Of a stretch of DNA of 64,000 nucleotides, positions 50,352 through 58,633 are shown in pieces. A program made the translations under genes and the position numbers. Source of the DNA: Desulfomonilia bacterium. GTDB lineage: Bacteria; Desulfobacterota; Desulfomonilia; UBA1062. The stretch is taken from the NCBI GenBank assembly GCA_036567785.1, contig DATCTV010000033.1, positions 1 through 64,000 on the forward strand, written 5' to 3'. The first letter of the stretch is position 1. Each line of letters starts with the position of its first letter. The notes beneath the pieces were generated by a model. The model did not search any database, was not told the origin of the DNA, and saw nothing but the letters and a program-made list of their open reading frames with translations.

Positions 50352-51014
50352 ATGAACATCTTTGAAAACAGGAACAGCTTTATTGGCACTTTTGAACCAG
50401 AGCGTATAAAATGCTCTGTTCAAAATCTCTTTAAGCTTGCAAAAGAAATCCGTGAAAAGCTCGGCAAGCAGGGCTATCTGCTTGACAGCTATCTATCCTA
50501 CGTGCTGGAAGCCGCCAACAACACCTTGCTCTACGAAGCCGCAGAAAAAGGCTTTGAGGCAGGTTCTGAGCTTCAAAATCTCTGCTATGCCGTGATGGAT
50601 GGCAGCGGGGCACTGGAAGAACACCCTTTTTATCAAACTGTAAAACAGTCCTTCGATTTACAGCAGGACACCTATCAGGAAAGAACAACAATTATGAGCC
50701 TGCACAGCGCTTTATTGGCCGATGCGTTTATGGAATATGCCACTCAGTCTTATGTGCGAGAACAGGTTGGTATGTTGAATATCCTGGATGATGTAAAGCT
50801 GTGCGAGCTTTATAAAAAAATCATTCTCCTTGTTGATGAAAACTTGATGGAACAATTAAATCTCGCGCTTAAGGAACGGTTTTTTATTGTGCCTGTGGTT
50901 GCAGGGTTCATGCAGGGACTCACCAACGATCTTTTATACAGCTTGACCTATCGTGACAGTGAAACAAGCAGACAAATATTTCAGTTGATTATGGATGCCA
51001 TGTCTATAGAATAA
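50352..51014 (+). CDS. Unknown helical cytoplasmic protein
   Basis: The frame opens at ATG 50334, but ATG 50352 (MNIFENRNSFIG) has aaagg at a usable distance and looks more natural. The roughly 220-residue product is alpha-helical and acidic, with no signal peptide or membrane helix. I recognise no family. It is on the plus strand, between AbiE (minus) and the TraC-like gene (minus), so it is part of the cargo block. A T-rich hairpin follows (51036-51077), likely its terminator. Confidence 0.55.
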   Translation: MNIFENRNSFIGTFEPERIKCSVQNLFKLAKEIREKLGKQGYLLDSYLSYVLEAANNTLLYEAAEKGFEAGSELQNLCYAVMDGSGALEEHPFYQTVKQSFDLQQDTYQERTTIMSLHSALLADAFMEYATQSYVREQVGMLNILDDVKLCELYKKIILLVDENLMEQLNLALKERFFIVPVVAGFMQGLTNDLLYSLTYRDSETSRQIFQLIMDAMSIE

Positions 51015-51107
51015 TTCATATATGAAAAGGCAACCGGCAAGCCTATGACAGGAGCATTTGCCGGTTGCTTTCTAATGCTGTTTTTTCTCTCTGTAAAAGC
51101 GGGAAAA

Positions 51108-51698
51108 TCAATCATTTAAAATCATCCATCTTTCACCGTCATATTCTTCAAACTTTTCAGTAGTCACGTTCTGCTCAAAATAGATCGCCAGCAAGCGTTT
51201 GATGTCCTCCTTGCCGGCGCGCTTAGTAGAAAAGCCCTGCTCACGCAGAGTTTTTTCTATGCGGTTTAAGTAGGGGAACACCTCGCTTTCCTTCTCATTT
51301 CGGAGCCGGATCACCACCAGGAATTCTCTGGCCGTCGCCATCTGCACCTGTATCCGGTCAAGCTGAGTCAGATCCTGCTCCAGCATCCTTCTCACTGCCG
51401 GGTTACCTTCCTGTTCCAACCGGGTTCTGAGAAACTGCTTGTTGTCCTCAAAGTTCTCCCGGCTGTTCAAGCATAAAAACTCCAGCTCGGCCATACCCTT
51501 GAGCACTGTCATCAATGCGTAGATCCTGGCGGAGATGCTTTCCTCGGAAAGGACGGAAATATTGGTCGGCTTGACGCAGAAGTATACTAACTCGTCGCCC
51601 CGGTTCGTCGCCAGGCTGTAGTCGGTGACGGCCCTGGTATTGATGAGCTGTCTTGTAAACTGCTTTTGCTTGACTTTTTTCTTTTCTGTTTTATTCAT
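51108..51698 (-). CDS. TraC-like conjugation protein (VirB4 partner)
   Basis: ATG 51698 (MNKTEKKKVKQKQFTRQLIN) overlaps the PrgI stop by 8 bases; the longer frame from 51788 lies inside PrgI. The 196-residue protein resembles the N-terminal region of VirB4-family proteins (GDELVYFCVKPTNISVLSEE and TAREFLVVIRLRNEKE). In related ICEs such a protein lies between PrgI and VirB4. Here VirB4 begins 5.6 kb further on, past the cargo block. It has no Walker motif. Confidence 0.7.
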   Translation of the reverse strand: MNKTEKKKVKQKQFTRQLINTRAVTDYSLATNRGDELVYFCVKPTNISVLSEESISARIYALMTVLKGMAELEFLCLNSRENFEDNKQFLRTRLEQEGNPAVRRMLEQDLTQLDRIQVQMATAREFLVVIRLRNEKESEVFPYLNRIEKTLREQGFSTKRAGKEDIKRLLAIYFEQNVTTEKFEEYDGERWMILND

Positions 51699-51960
51699 AC
51701 TTGGTGTACCCCCATTCGTAGACCTGCTGTTTCGTAAAGAAAAAGGCGCAGGCATATTTGATAAAGTCGAGGATGCTGGTATCGTCAAACCGTATGGTCA
51801 GAAACGCATACAGGGCGGTGATGACGATGGGCGGCAGGAAACGGAGCTGAGCCAGCGCAAACACAGAGAGTAAAAGACCGATGCCGATCACGCCGATGTC
51901 GCGGAGCTGCCACAGCCACAGCACCGCCTTGGATTTCAGGTTGTCAGGGTAAATGTACAT
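51691..51960 (-). CDS. prgI: PrgI-family channel protein
   Basis: ATG 51960 follows aaaggaggcttcctgat. The 89-residue product has two membrane helices (about residues 18-36 and 40-56: VIGIGLLLSVFALAQL and PPIVITALYAFLTI). Its size and the YIYPDNLKSK opening match PrgI proteins of Gram-positive type IV systems, thought to be VirB3-like. It overlaps the TraC-like gene by 8 bases and follows the methyltransferase by 1 base, so all are in one operon. Confidence 0.85.
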   Translation of the reverse strand: MYIYPDNLKSKAVLWLWQLRDIGVIGIGLLLSVFALAQLRFLPPIVITALYAFLTIRFDDTSILDFIKYACAFFFTKQQVYEWGYTKYE

Positions 51961-51961
51961 A

Positions 51962-54043
51962 TCAGGAAGCCTCCTTTTCTTGCTTGAATTTCTGTAAAAA
52001 ATAGGCGATCCCCCGGAGCACATGCTCCACACAGGGAATCGCCACACTATTGCCGAGTGCTTTGTACCGGGCGCTGTCCGATGCATCGGGGATGTCCGTC
52101 CAATAATCCGGAAACCCTTGAAGCCGTTCGCATTCCAGCGGCGTCAGTCTCCGGATCAGCTTACCGACGCGAACAGGATGCACGTTGTTGAGGGAGTACC
52201 CACCATCCGTTTTAGACTGGAGGGTTCCACACAGATCGCCGTTTTCCACACCGTTCCGGCAGTCCAGCCCGGCGACGTCAGATTCGCACACTAGGTCGGT
52301 TGCATCCTTGTACTGTCTTGCGCTTTGGGTGCTGACCACCTCGTTTTGTGCATATTCGTCACTTCGCTGCTGGGAAAAGACACAATGCCGATCAGTGGCC
52401 GTTACGGTATAGCTGATGTCAGGCTGTACGCCGATGCCGTTCCCGCCGTTATGATCCTGCCGGTCGATAATATTACCGGCGATACAGTAGGTTTCGTCAG
52501 GTGACAGATCGGCACATTCTTCATCTGGAAGAACAGCCGGCTGGGAAATCAGCGGCACGTTGTTACCCCCCGTGCCATATCGGGCGGACATCGTTGAGAC
52601 TATCTCATGGGGGCCAGTATAGCGCGAGTCAATGCCATGGTTCTCGAACAGTTCCGGTTGGTTCCCCAATACAAGAGGGGGATGTCCGTCCATCTGCGCC
52701 CGCAGCGTAGCTGTGATATTTTCAGTGATATCCATACGGTTGCCGCCCTGGTCATTCAGGCACAGCACCGATGGTACCATGTTTGTACCGCTTTCCGAAG
52801 CCTTTAGCGTTGGCGCGCATTCTTCCTGATAACCTATGCCTCCGGCTTTCGAACCCTGCCCGGCAGAAAAAGAAGCCGCAAACAGGAGTCCACCCGGATT
52901 TCTTCCACCGCCGCCGTCTGCGCCGGCCAAGGTTGGAGCAATACTTTCTGGCGTAAAAATTCTATCCTGTTGAGTATCCCAGGGTGTTAAACAATTTGAG
53001 CAGTCCTGATTCGGTGTTTCGGCAATAAAGGTCTGCTGCTTCATGCCGGGCTGAGCTTGTATCGTACCAGCCACGTCATTCAGTTCCCGCACTTCATCCC
53101 GCTGGTTACAGGCGAAGGCTACCGGCAGATTATCCGAGCAGGACAGGTTTTCTTTTTCTGTTGTTACATAACCATGTCCGCCGCCACCACCACCGCCGCT
53201 GTAAAGGGAGGGCCAAACACCGCCGCTTTCATAAATACGGCGGCTCTGCACATCCCACGGTGTCAGACATTCTCTGCCGTTATCTCCGTGATTGGACGGA
53301 TTCCCGCCTGTATTTCCAGTGCCTTTTTCAGGACAGGCGGCAGCTCCTTGCCGCGTTTCTTCGCTCTCCGCAGAATCCCCAAACAAGCGGTCTTGCTCAA
53401 ATAATATTTGGGGTGCGGTTCGGCCTGCAAAATCTGCAACAAGGTAGATACGTTTCCTCCGTTGCGGGGTGCGGGGCCAGTATTGAGCATCCAATACTCT
53501 CCAAGCAACGGAGAATTGATCTCCCAATATGGCCCCAGCAGATTGCCATACCCCTCCCGGAGGTCGAGGTATAGATACGGTACTGTCAGCAATTCTGCAG
53601 GTTTCTTCGAGTACCGCCCTGAAATCCTCGGAGTCTGAGGAACTGAAGGCTCCGGGAACATTTTCCCAGCACATATACCGAGGTCGAACAGCGTCAGCTG
53701 TCCTTCCGTTTGCTTTGTCATACGCTCTCATCTCCTTGATGACACGAACCTGCTCCATGAACAGCCCGGAACGTTCGCCTTGAAGGCCGGCGCGTTTTCC
53801 TGCCACACTAAGATCCTGACATGGACTCCCCCCGCAGACCACATCCACGGGAGTCAGTTCGGCACCTTTCAGCTGTGTGATGTCGCCAACATGGAGCATA
53901 TCCGGAAACCGTAATTTCGTGACTTTAATTGGAAACGGTTCGATTTCGCTGGCCCATACAGGGGTAAAGCCCTGCCGGACGCCTGCCAGCGGAAATCCAC
54001 CGATCCCGTCGAACAGGCTTCCGAGGGTCAGCAGTGAAGTCAC
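51962..54043 (-). CDS. C5-cytosine DNA methyltransferase
   Basis: The GTG at 54043 overlaps the upstream stop (GTGA) and gives VTSLLTLGSLFDGIGG, the normal Dcm N-terminus, with 693 residues. Motifs: FDGIGG (I), CGGSPCQDLS with the catalytic cysteine (IV), WENVPGAF (VI), QRRKRIYLVADF (VIII) and ECERLQGFPDYW (IX/X). The middle is a long target-recognition segment rich in repeats of short L-T-P-W-D blocks. It probably protects the incoming ICE DNA from restriction. A second frame is open inside it (53263-53721). Confidence 0.9.
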   Translation of the reverse strand: MTSLLTLGSLFDGIGGFPLAGVRQGFTPVWASEIEPFPIKVTKLRFPDMLHVGDITQLKGAELTPVDVVCGGSPCQDLSVAGKRAGLQGERSGLFMEQVRVIKEMRAYDKANGRTADAVRPRYMCWENVPGAFSSSDSEDFRAVLEETCRIADSTVSIPRPPGGVWQSAGAILGDQFSVAWRVLDAQYWPRTPQRRKRIYLVADFAGRTAPQILFEQDRLFGDSAESEETRQGAAACPEKGTGNTGGNPSNHGDNGRECLTPWDVQSRRIYESGGVWPSLYSGGGGGGGHGYVTTEKENLSCSDNLPVAFACNQRDEVRELNDVAGTIQAQPGMKQQTFIAETPNQDCSNCLTPWDTQQDRIFTPESIAPTLAGADGGGGRNPGGLLFAASFSAGQGSKAGGIGYQEECAPTLKASESGTNMVPSVLCLNDQGGNRMDITENITATLRAQMDGHPPLVLGNQPELFENHGIDSRYTGPHEIVSTMSARYGTGGNNVPLISQPAVLPDEECADLSPDETYCIAGNIIDRQDHNGGNGIGVQPDISYTVTATDRHCVFSQQRSDEYAQNEVVSTQSARQYKDATDLVCESDVAGLDCRNGVENGDLCGTLQSKTDGGYSLNNVHPVRVGKLIRRLTPLECERLQGFPDYWTDIPDASDSARYKALGNSVAIPCVEHVLRGIAYFLQKFKQEKEAS
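53263..53721 (-). CDS. Second reading frame inside the methyltransferase gene
   Basis: This 152-codon frame lies fully within the methyltransferase gene, in another minus-strand frame. It has its own start, ATG 53721, with AAGGAG 10 bases upstream. The product looks like a real protein: MTKQTEGQLTLFDLGICAGK, then FLDL-type stretch YLYLDLREGYGNLLG, and PKYYLSKTACLGILRRAKKR. From memory, proteins of this pattern (…YYLSxTACLGILRRAxxRGKxLP…) are annotated next to or within methyltransferases in other phages and elements. Function unknown. Confidence 0.55.
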   Translation of the reverse strand: MTKQTEGQLTLFDLGICAGKMFPEPSVPQTPRISGRYSKKPAELLTVPYLYLDLREGYGNLLGPYWEINSPLLGEYWMLNTGPAPRNGGNVSTLLQILQAEPHPKYYLSKTACLGILRRAKKRGKELPPVLKKALEIQAGIRPITEITAENV

Positions 54044-54477
54044 AGCTGCAGCTTCATGCCGGAGGAGGGCGCTTCCTCCAGCTCGATCTCCCTTTCTTTT
54101 CCGCAGATTGAGCCGGCGCTCTGCCGTGCCCAAATACCGTACTGCTTCATAGCGATTCCTCCTTTTATTTGTTCTGTTGATATGTTCCGTATTGGAATGC
54201 CGAGCCGCTCGGCCTCCGCGATCTCACAGCCCATTCCGTGGCTGATCCGCTCACCGCAAATCCATACCTCATCGCAGGAGGCCAGTACTCGCAAGCCCAT
54301 CTGAATGCCGGCCTCTCTTTCAGCGGGGACTGAGTCATCCAAGATTTGCGGGTACAGCATATGGACAGCTATGGGCGCACACCCTTGATCCGCGGCATAG
54401 CGGCAGGCGGCTCTGGCAAACCGAAGATTGTTTTCGATATCTCCCGCGAAGGGAGAACAGATATATACCAGCTTCAT
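54040..54477 (-). CDS. DUF4406-like nucleoside-deoxyribosyltransferase-fold protein
   Basis: ATG 54477 overlaps the VirB6-like stop (ATGA); the longer frame lies inside that gene. The 145-residue protein opens MKLVYICSPFAGDIENNLRF and has AHMLYPQILDD-type and SCDEVWICGERISHGM blocks, typical of DUF4406/DUF7768 proteins, which share the nucleoside 2-deoxyribosyltransferase fold. It may act on nucleotides or be a ligand binder. The methyltransferase start (GTGA) overlaps its stop. Confidence 0.75.
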   Translation of the reverse strand: MKLVYICSPFAGDIENNLRFARAACRYAADQGCAPIAVHMLYPQILDDSVPAEREAGIQMGLRVLASCDEVWICGERISHGMGCEIAEAERLGIPIRNISTEQIKGGIAMKQYGIWARQSAGSICGKEREIELEEAPSSGMKLQL

Positions 54478-55388
54478 TTCGCAGCCACCGCCTTTACCAC
54501 AGTGCGTGTCATATTGACGGCGGTCTGAGCGGTATATACCGCACTCATGAGGTTGGCCTTGGTGCTGGTATCCAGTCCAAAGGCTCCGGCGATGCGGGGG
54601 ATTTCTCCGGCTGCCAACATCAACCCCAGCCCCAGCAGAACGTGGTCTTTGATTACCATCAGACCTGCTATGAGGATTGTGGACTGGAGGAAGGCCGTAA
54701 GGCACAGGCCGATGATCTGCTTGCACCAGCTGACAAAACCGTCCAGATAGCCTCTCGGAACACTAAACATATAAAGGCTGCCTACAGCTATTTGGATGAG
54801 CAGGATACCGCCACGCTTGAGGTTGGCGAAAAAAACCTTGATCACTGCATAGCCCATCATAATAAGAATAAACAGCATCATGATCGGGTTGATTGTGCTT
54901 CCGGCGCCTCCAAACACGCCGGCTGTCCCTGCGCTGTCCAGGCTTCCAGCCGAGGACAGCTGGCTGATGATGTTACCCGCGAGAGTATCAACGCCGGAGC
55001 CATATCCGGTAATGCCGGCTGTGAAACTGCTCTGCAGGGAAACGGAGAGCTTATACAGCTCCACCGGTACCGTGGAAAACAACCCCACCGCCAGAAAGCC
55101 CTTGAGAATGTTGAGCGCTGTGTCCTTAATGCTTCCTCGGCCGGACTGATACTCGATGCCGCACTCAAAGACGGATACCACCAACCCTGTGCCGTATAGC
55201 GCCCAAGCCAGATAGAAAAAGAACAGGACAATGGAGTTCACCCAGGTCATTTCGAACAGATCGGCGCCCATATTACCCATAGCAGAAAAAAAGTTGCCGA
55301 GAAAGCCAATGATCTGACCATAGACCCAATCCAGAATCTGTTTCAGCACGGTATCGGCTGCAAAGTCCCATATAAACATGGGCATCAC
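54474..55388 (-). CDS. VirB6/TrbL-like conjugation membrane protein (DUF6045-type)
   Basis: The 304-residue protein has about six membrane helices. The family look is clear: WDFAADTVLKQILDWVYGQI at the start, EYQSGRGSIKDTALNILKG in the middle, and VPRGYLDGFVSWCKQIIGLC later. It forms part of the inner-membrane channel of the type IV machine. It starts with aggaggtgat upstream and overlaps the next gene by 4 bases. It ends with the KAVAAK tail. Confidence 0.85.
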   Translation of the reverse strand: MMPMFIWDFAADTVLKQILDWVYGQIIGFLGNFFSAMGNMGADLFEMTWVNSIVLFFFYLAWALYGTGLVVSVFECGIEYQSGRGSIKDTALNILKGFLAVGLFSTVPVELYKLSVSLQSSFTAGITGYGSGVDTLAGNIISQLSSAGSLDSAGTAGVFGGAGSTINPIMMLFILIMMGYAVIKVFFANLKRGGILLIQIAVGSLYMFSVPRGYLDGFVSWCKQIIGLCLTAFLQSTILIAGLMVIKDHVLLGLGLMLAAGEIPRIAGAFGLDTSTKANLMSAVYTAQTAVNMTRTVVKAVAAK

Positions 55389-55444
55389 CTCCTTGACAAA
55401 AAAATAAGGAGCCTGTCATTTTACAAGCTCCCGAAAAGGTTGTT

Positions 55445-55897
55445 TTAGATACCTTGCATTGTCAGGCCGTTTTTGCTCTGTCCGGACTGCTCCATCTCCT
55501 GCGAAGGTTCCTTGAACACGTCAAGGTAATTGTTGATGGCCTCGGATATCTGATCATAGTCCGCTTTATTCGGCTTGTAGACATACCAATCGATTTCCTC
55601 CCCATACTTCCATATGTACGGGGTTACACCATTTCTGAAGTTCGGGTTGCTGACCGCTTTCCTGCCAAACAGGTCGGAAAAGCGCAGAGTTACAGCGTCT
55701 ACCGGTCCGTCATTTCGGTTGATGACGGTTGCCTTGATCGCCTCGTAATGGTCCGCTGTACCCATCGTGACGAATTCAATTTTCACGCGGAGGTTGTCGG
55801 TGAGCTTCCCGAAGAAAGCCCTTCCGACAAACTTTTTATCAGAGATGGTTGTGTCATTTCCGAACAGCCTGCGAAGCTCCTGTTCAAAGTAATTCAT
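55445..55897 (-). CDS. ICE hypothetical protein upstream of the VirB6-like gene
   Basis: ATG 55897 is preferred over 55903, because aggagg is then 7 bases away. The 150-residue soluble protein starts MNYFEQELRRLFG and has a beta-rich body (KIEFVTMGTADHYEAIKATV, then WKYGEEIDWYVYKP). The tail (SQEMEQSGQSKNGLTMQGI) resembles the Met-rich ends of other ICE proteins. It has no known function. It lies 11 bases downstream of the DUF3852 gene. Confidence 0.65.
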   Translation of the reverse strand: MNYFEQELRRLFGNDTTISDKKFVGRAFFGKLTDNLRVKIEFVTMGTADHYEAIKATVINRNDGPVDAVTLRFSDLFGRKAVSNPNFRNGVTPYIWKYGEEIDWYVYKPNKADYDQISEAINNYLDVFKEPSQEMEQSGQSKNGLTMQGI

Positions 55898-55908
55898 TTT
55901 CATACCTC

Positions 55909-56247
55909 CTACATTCCAAGGATAGTCCAGATGTAAAGCGGAGCCGTTAACGTGAATACTAAACAGGCGAACAAGATCGCCGGCGCGGCCCATTCAAATT
56001 GACCATGCTTCCGATAATCGAAATAAGCGGTCCCAAGTTTGGCGAAGAAAAACACCGCCAGAACCAGGTCTATCGCAGGGAATACAACTTTATTGACCAC
56101 TGTTTTAATCTGGCTGGAGGCATCGTTCCATGTGTTCTCTATCGCACCAGCCACATCACCGGAGGGTGCAGCATAGGCGGTTGTTGCAAAGAGGCAGGCC
56201 AGAAGAAGAACGATACAGAAAACCGAGAGAATACGTTTCATTTTCAT
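55909..56247 (-). CDS. DUF3852 membrane protein (VirB2-like position)
   Basis: ATG 56247 is chosen for the upstream aaaggtgg site. The 112-residue protein has a signal-type N-terminal helix (LSVFCIVLLLACLFATTAYA) and two later membrane helices (about 54-70 and 88-108). PSGDVAGAIENTWNDASSQI, KTVVNKVVFPAIDLVLAVFF and GTAYFDYRKHGQFEWAAP match DUF3852. Proteins of this size and topology hold the VirB2-like or Maff2-like position in conjugative clusters. Confidence 0.85.
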   Translation of the reverse strand: MKMKRILSVFCIVLLLACLFATTAYAAPSGDVAGAIENTWNDASSQIKTVVNKVVFPAIDLVLAVFFFAKLGTAYFDYRKHGQFEWAAPAILFACLVFTLTAPLYIWTILGM

Positions 56248-56333
56248 AGAATACTTCCACCTTTCCATATAATTTTTTACATGAAAAAGGATCGCAAAGT
56301 CGTTTACTCTGTGATCCTTTTTCTTTCCTGAAG

Positions 56334-58031
56334 TTAGGGTTTTACAGGGGCGATATGCCAGTCCGACCACAGGTTGCCCTGTATGTTGACCGAGTCTGTG
56401 AGGTTGGCTGACAACATTCCGGCTGGCGTCCAGCAGTCAATGAGCCATGTATACGCCGTGTAGCTTCCGTCCGGGAACCAGATGGGCGTAAAGTGTGTCC
56501 GGCGCTTATAGGTCGAGTATTTGTTGGATGCGAACTCAAATTTAGCGTTGTATCCGGATTGCGTCTGCTCTAGCAGCCGCCAGTATGTCTTATATTGAAA
56601 TTCGGGGAAATAGGTTACGGCAGTCTGTGCATCTGTCACTGCCGAGGACTGGTTGGTACTGACATTTGCCGTGGTGGTCTGGTTGATGCCATAGCCCGAT
56701 TTCATAGTCTCGCCCGAAGCGGTGGGGTCTTTGGCATCGGGAACAATGCTCATTGCGGCGGAAAGGCTTGCCCTATAGGAAATCCAGTCGAACTCCCACC
56801 AACCTTCGTCTACCCAATATCCTGTATCTTCACCCGTAGAAATCCATACCCAATTGGCATGCCACCAGGGATGCCAGATTCCCCACGATGCAGAGGTATT
56901 CTGCGCTTTGCTTGGTACGGACGGCGTGGTGTAGGAGTCGTTGCGATCATCCGCCACCGGATTGGGGGGATCATTCCCTGAGAGATCGACGATCTTTGCC
57001 GTTATGGTCCCCTGGCTTGCCGAACCGCTGCCAGTCACTGATACTCGAATAGTCATCGTCTGCGGAGTGGACGGTGTTGTCCATCGCACCCACACCAGCT
57101 GGCTGTCACCCTCTGGATAATACACACCGCTTACCGTGTAGATATGGCCGCCGATAGTAAATTTAACCGTGACAGGATTATCCGGATCGGCCTGTCCGCC
57201 CCGCACAGTTACAGAGGTAATTACCTCTGTGTTGACGCGGTATTCGTAGTCAACCGTGCTGACTTCGGCAGGGTCCGCTTCAGCGCCATTGAACCGCACG
57301 ATACCAAGCCCAAGTGATGAGATGATATCCGTATCCGAGGCGGCAGTAGTTGTGGAGCCGCTCCATGCTGGATAGCCGAGATCCGCGGTTTCAAGAAACA
57401 TCGCCAGCGGGAGGTTTTTGTGACTGAGAGACACCATTTTGCTTCGTAGACCGCCATCCAACTGCTGATCGAAAAGCGCGGCTTCCGTGGCAGTCATAGC
57501 ATACTTTGTACCCCCAAAGGTCATATAGGCAATTGGTTCTAAGAGAAGTTTATATTGACCATTAATTAAGACATCATAACTCATGCCTGTAACTTGAGCT
57601 ATATAACGAATAACCAATTCATCTGTAAAATAGCTCTTGATTTGTTCTAGGCTGGCTTGCCCGCTGCCTGAGCTGATAATGCGGGGCATGGCTTTAGATG
57701 GATTAACATATGTGTATGTGTGTGTGTTTGGTGTTAATGATTGACCGTTTGAATAAGACAGTTTGCAATATATTCCAAAGTGAACTTGTATGTTGTTTGG
57801 GGTCTTGTTTGTAAAGTCTATAGGTGTGGTCACGATAGCTCTATCGCTTGCTCTCACAACAGTAACACGGACTCCTTCATCTCCAACATTCCAGTAATTT
57901 TCGCTGGTACCGCTGCCCATCCCTCCACCCCCATTATCTATATTGCCTTCGCCTTCGGCATAGGCTGTAATGGGGAAGATGCTAAACAGCAGAAGCACCA
58001 ATATAAGAAAAATAGTTAATCGTTGTTTCAT
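56334..58031 (-). CDS. Large secreted ICE protein of unknown function
   Basis: ATG 58031 is chosen because aggagg precedes it. The 565-residue product has a signal peptide (MKQRLTIFLILVLLLFSIFP, cut near AYAEG). The mature part is beta-rich, with several Trp-rich strands near the end (WGIWHPWWHANWVWISTGED) and Thr/Ser-rich linkers. No membrane anchor or sorting signal is seen. It could be a surface or extracellular part of the conjugation machine. It is in the ICE operon downstream of the inserted recombinase element. Confidence 0.75.
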   Translation of the reverse strand: MKQRLTIFLILVLLLFSIFPITAYAEGEGNIDNGGGGMGSGTSENYWNVGDEGVRVTVVRASDRAIVTTPIDFTNKTPNNIQVHFGIYCKLSYSNGQSLTPNTHTYTYVNPSKAMPRIISSGSGQASLEQIKSYFTDELVIRYIAQVTGMSYDVLINGQYKLLLEPIAYMTFGGTKYAMTATEAALFDQQLDGGLRSKMVSLSHKNLPLAMFLETADLGYPAWSGSTTTAASDTDIISSLGLGIVRFNGAEADPAEVSTVDYEYRVNTEVITSVTVRGGQADPDNPVTVKFTIGGHIYTVSGVYYPEGDSQLVWVRWTTPSTPQTMTIRVSVTGSGSASQGTITAKIVDLSGNDPPNPVADDRNDSYTTPSVPSKAQNTSASWGIWHPWWHANWVWISTGEDTGYWVDEGWWEFDWISYRASLSAAMSIVPDAKDPTASGETMKSGYGINQTTTANVSTNQSSAVTDAQTAVTYFPEFQYKTYWRLLEQTQSGYNAKFEFASNKYSTYKRRTHFTPIWFPDGSYTAYTWLIDCWTPAGMLSANLTDSVNIQGNLWSDWHIAPVKP

Positions 58032-58050
58032 ATAGATGCCTCCTAAGCAC

Positions 58051-58082
58051 AAAAAAAGTACCGCAAAAACGGTACTTTTTTA
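58051..58082. terminator. Bidirectional terminator between the inserted element and the ICE operon
   Basis: A short stem (aaagtaccg and cggtacttt) with a caaaa loop is flanked by an A-run and a T-run. It stops minus-strand transcripts from the tyrosine recombinases before the secreted-protein gene. Confidence 0.75.
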
Positions 58083-58111
58083 TGGCTGTTAAATTTTAAT
58101 CCATCGATTAT

Positions 58112-58158
58112 CTTTAGTTGCAGAGTGTCTAACACGAGTTAAAGCCCTGCAACTAAAG
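58112..58158. repeat. Inverted repeat at the left end of the tyrosine recombinase element
   Basis: Perfect 12-base arms (ctttagttgcag, 58112-58123, and ctgcaactaaag, 58147-58158) enclose one copy of CTAACACG (58129-58136). A second copy lies at 58190-58197, and an inverted copy at 62862-62869 at the other end. These may be recombinase-binding sites. Confidence 0.5.
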
Positions 58159-58189
58159 GTTTTGTCTGTTGTTAGATACTTTTAAACGT

Positions 58190-58633
58190 CTAACACGTTA
58201 CCTTTTGAGAAGATAATCTCTTAATCTGTTCCCGGAGTTTCCGGTTTTCATCTTTCAATTCTTCCATCAGCACCAATTGAACAATCAATTTTTTCTTATC
58301 TTCCCGCAAATTGCTGATTTCCTTGTACAATTGCTTTATCTTCTCTGCCTGCAATTGCATTTGATCATTTGAAGCAGCAGCAACTCCTTGAGTCCGTATA
58401 CCTTTTTTCATCGCTCTGAGGCTTAATATTCTTTCTTTCAATATATCGTTGTTGTACAGTGTAGCCTTTGACACGCCGGCTGCCTCTGCAACCGTTTTAA
58501 AGTTGATTGGCCTGCTGCTTGATCGTTTCAGCCTATCAATAGCCTCATTCACTCTGTCGATAGTTTCCTGGTTCTTTTTTTCTGCGTAGGCTTTCAATCC
58601 ATCTGTATTTTTAGATTGCTTTTGTTTAACCAT
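58190..58633 (-). CDS. TnpC-like protein (DUF6262)
   Basis: The 147-residue basic protein has an N-terminal helix-turn-helix segment (NFKTVAEAAGVSKATLYNND) and a C-terminal coiled coil (QLQAEKIKQLYKEISNLRED). It matches DUF6262 proteins next to Tn554-type recombinases; TnpC of Tn554 is similarly small and affects orientation and efficiency of transposition. It overlaps the upstream recombinase by 8 bases. The CTAACACG repeat covers its stop codon. Confidence 0.85.
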   Translation of the reverse strand: MVKQKQSKNTDGLKAYAEKKNQETIDRVNEAIDRLKRSSSRPINFKTVAEAAGVSKATLYNNDILKERILSLRAMKKGIRTQGVAAASNDQMQLQAEKIKQLYKEISNLREDKKKLIVQLVLMEELKDENRKLREQIKRLSSQKVTC

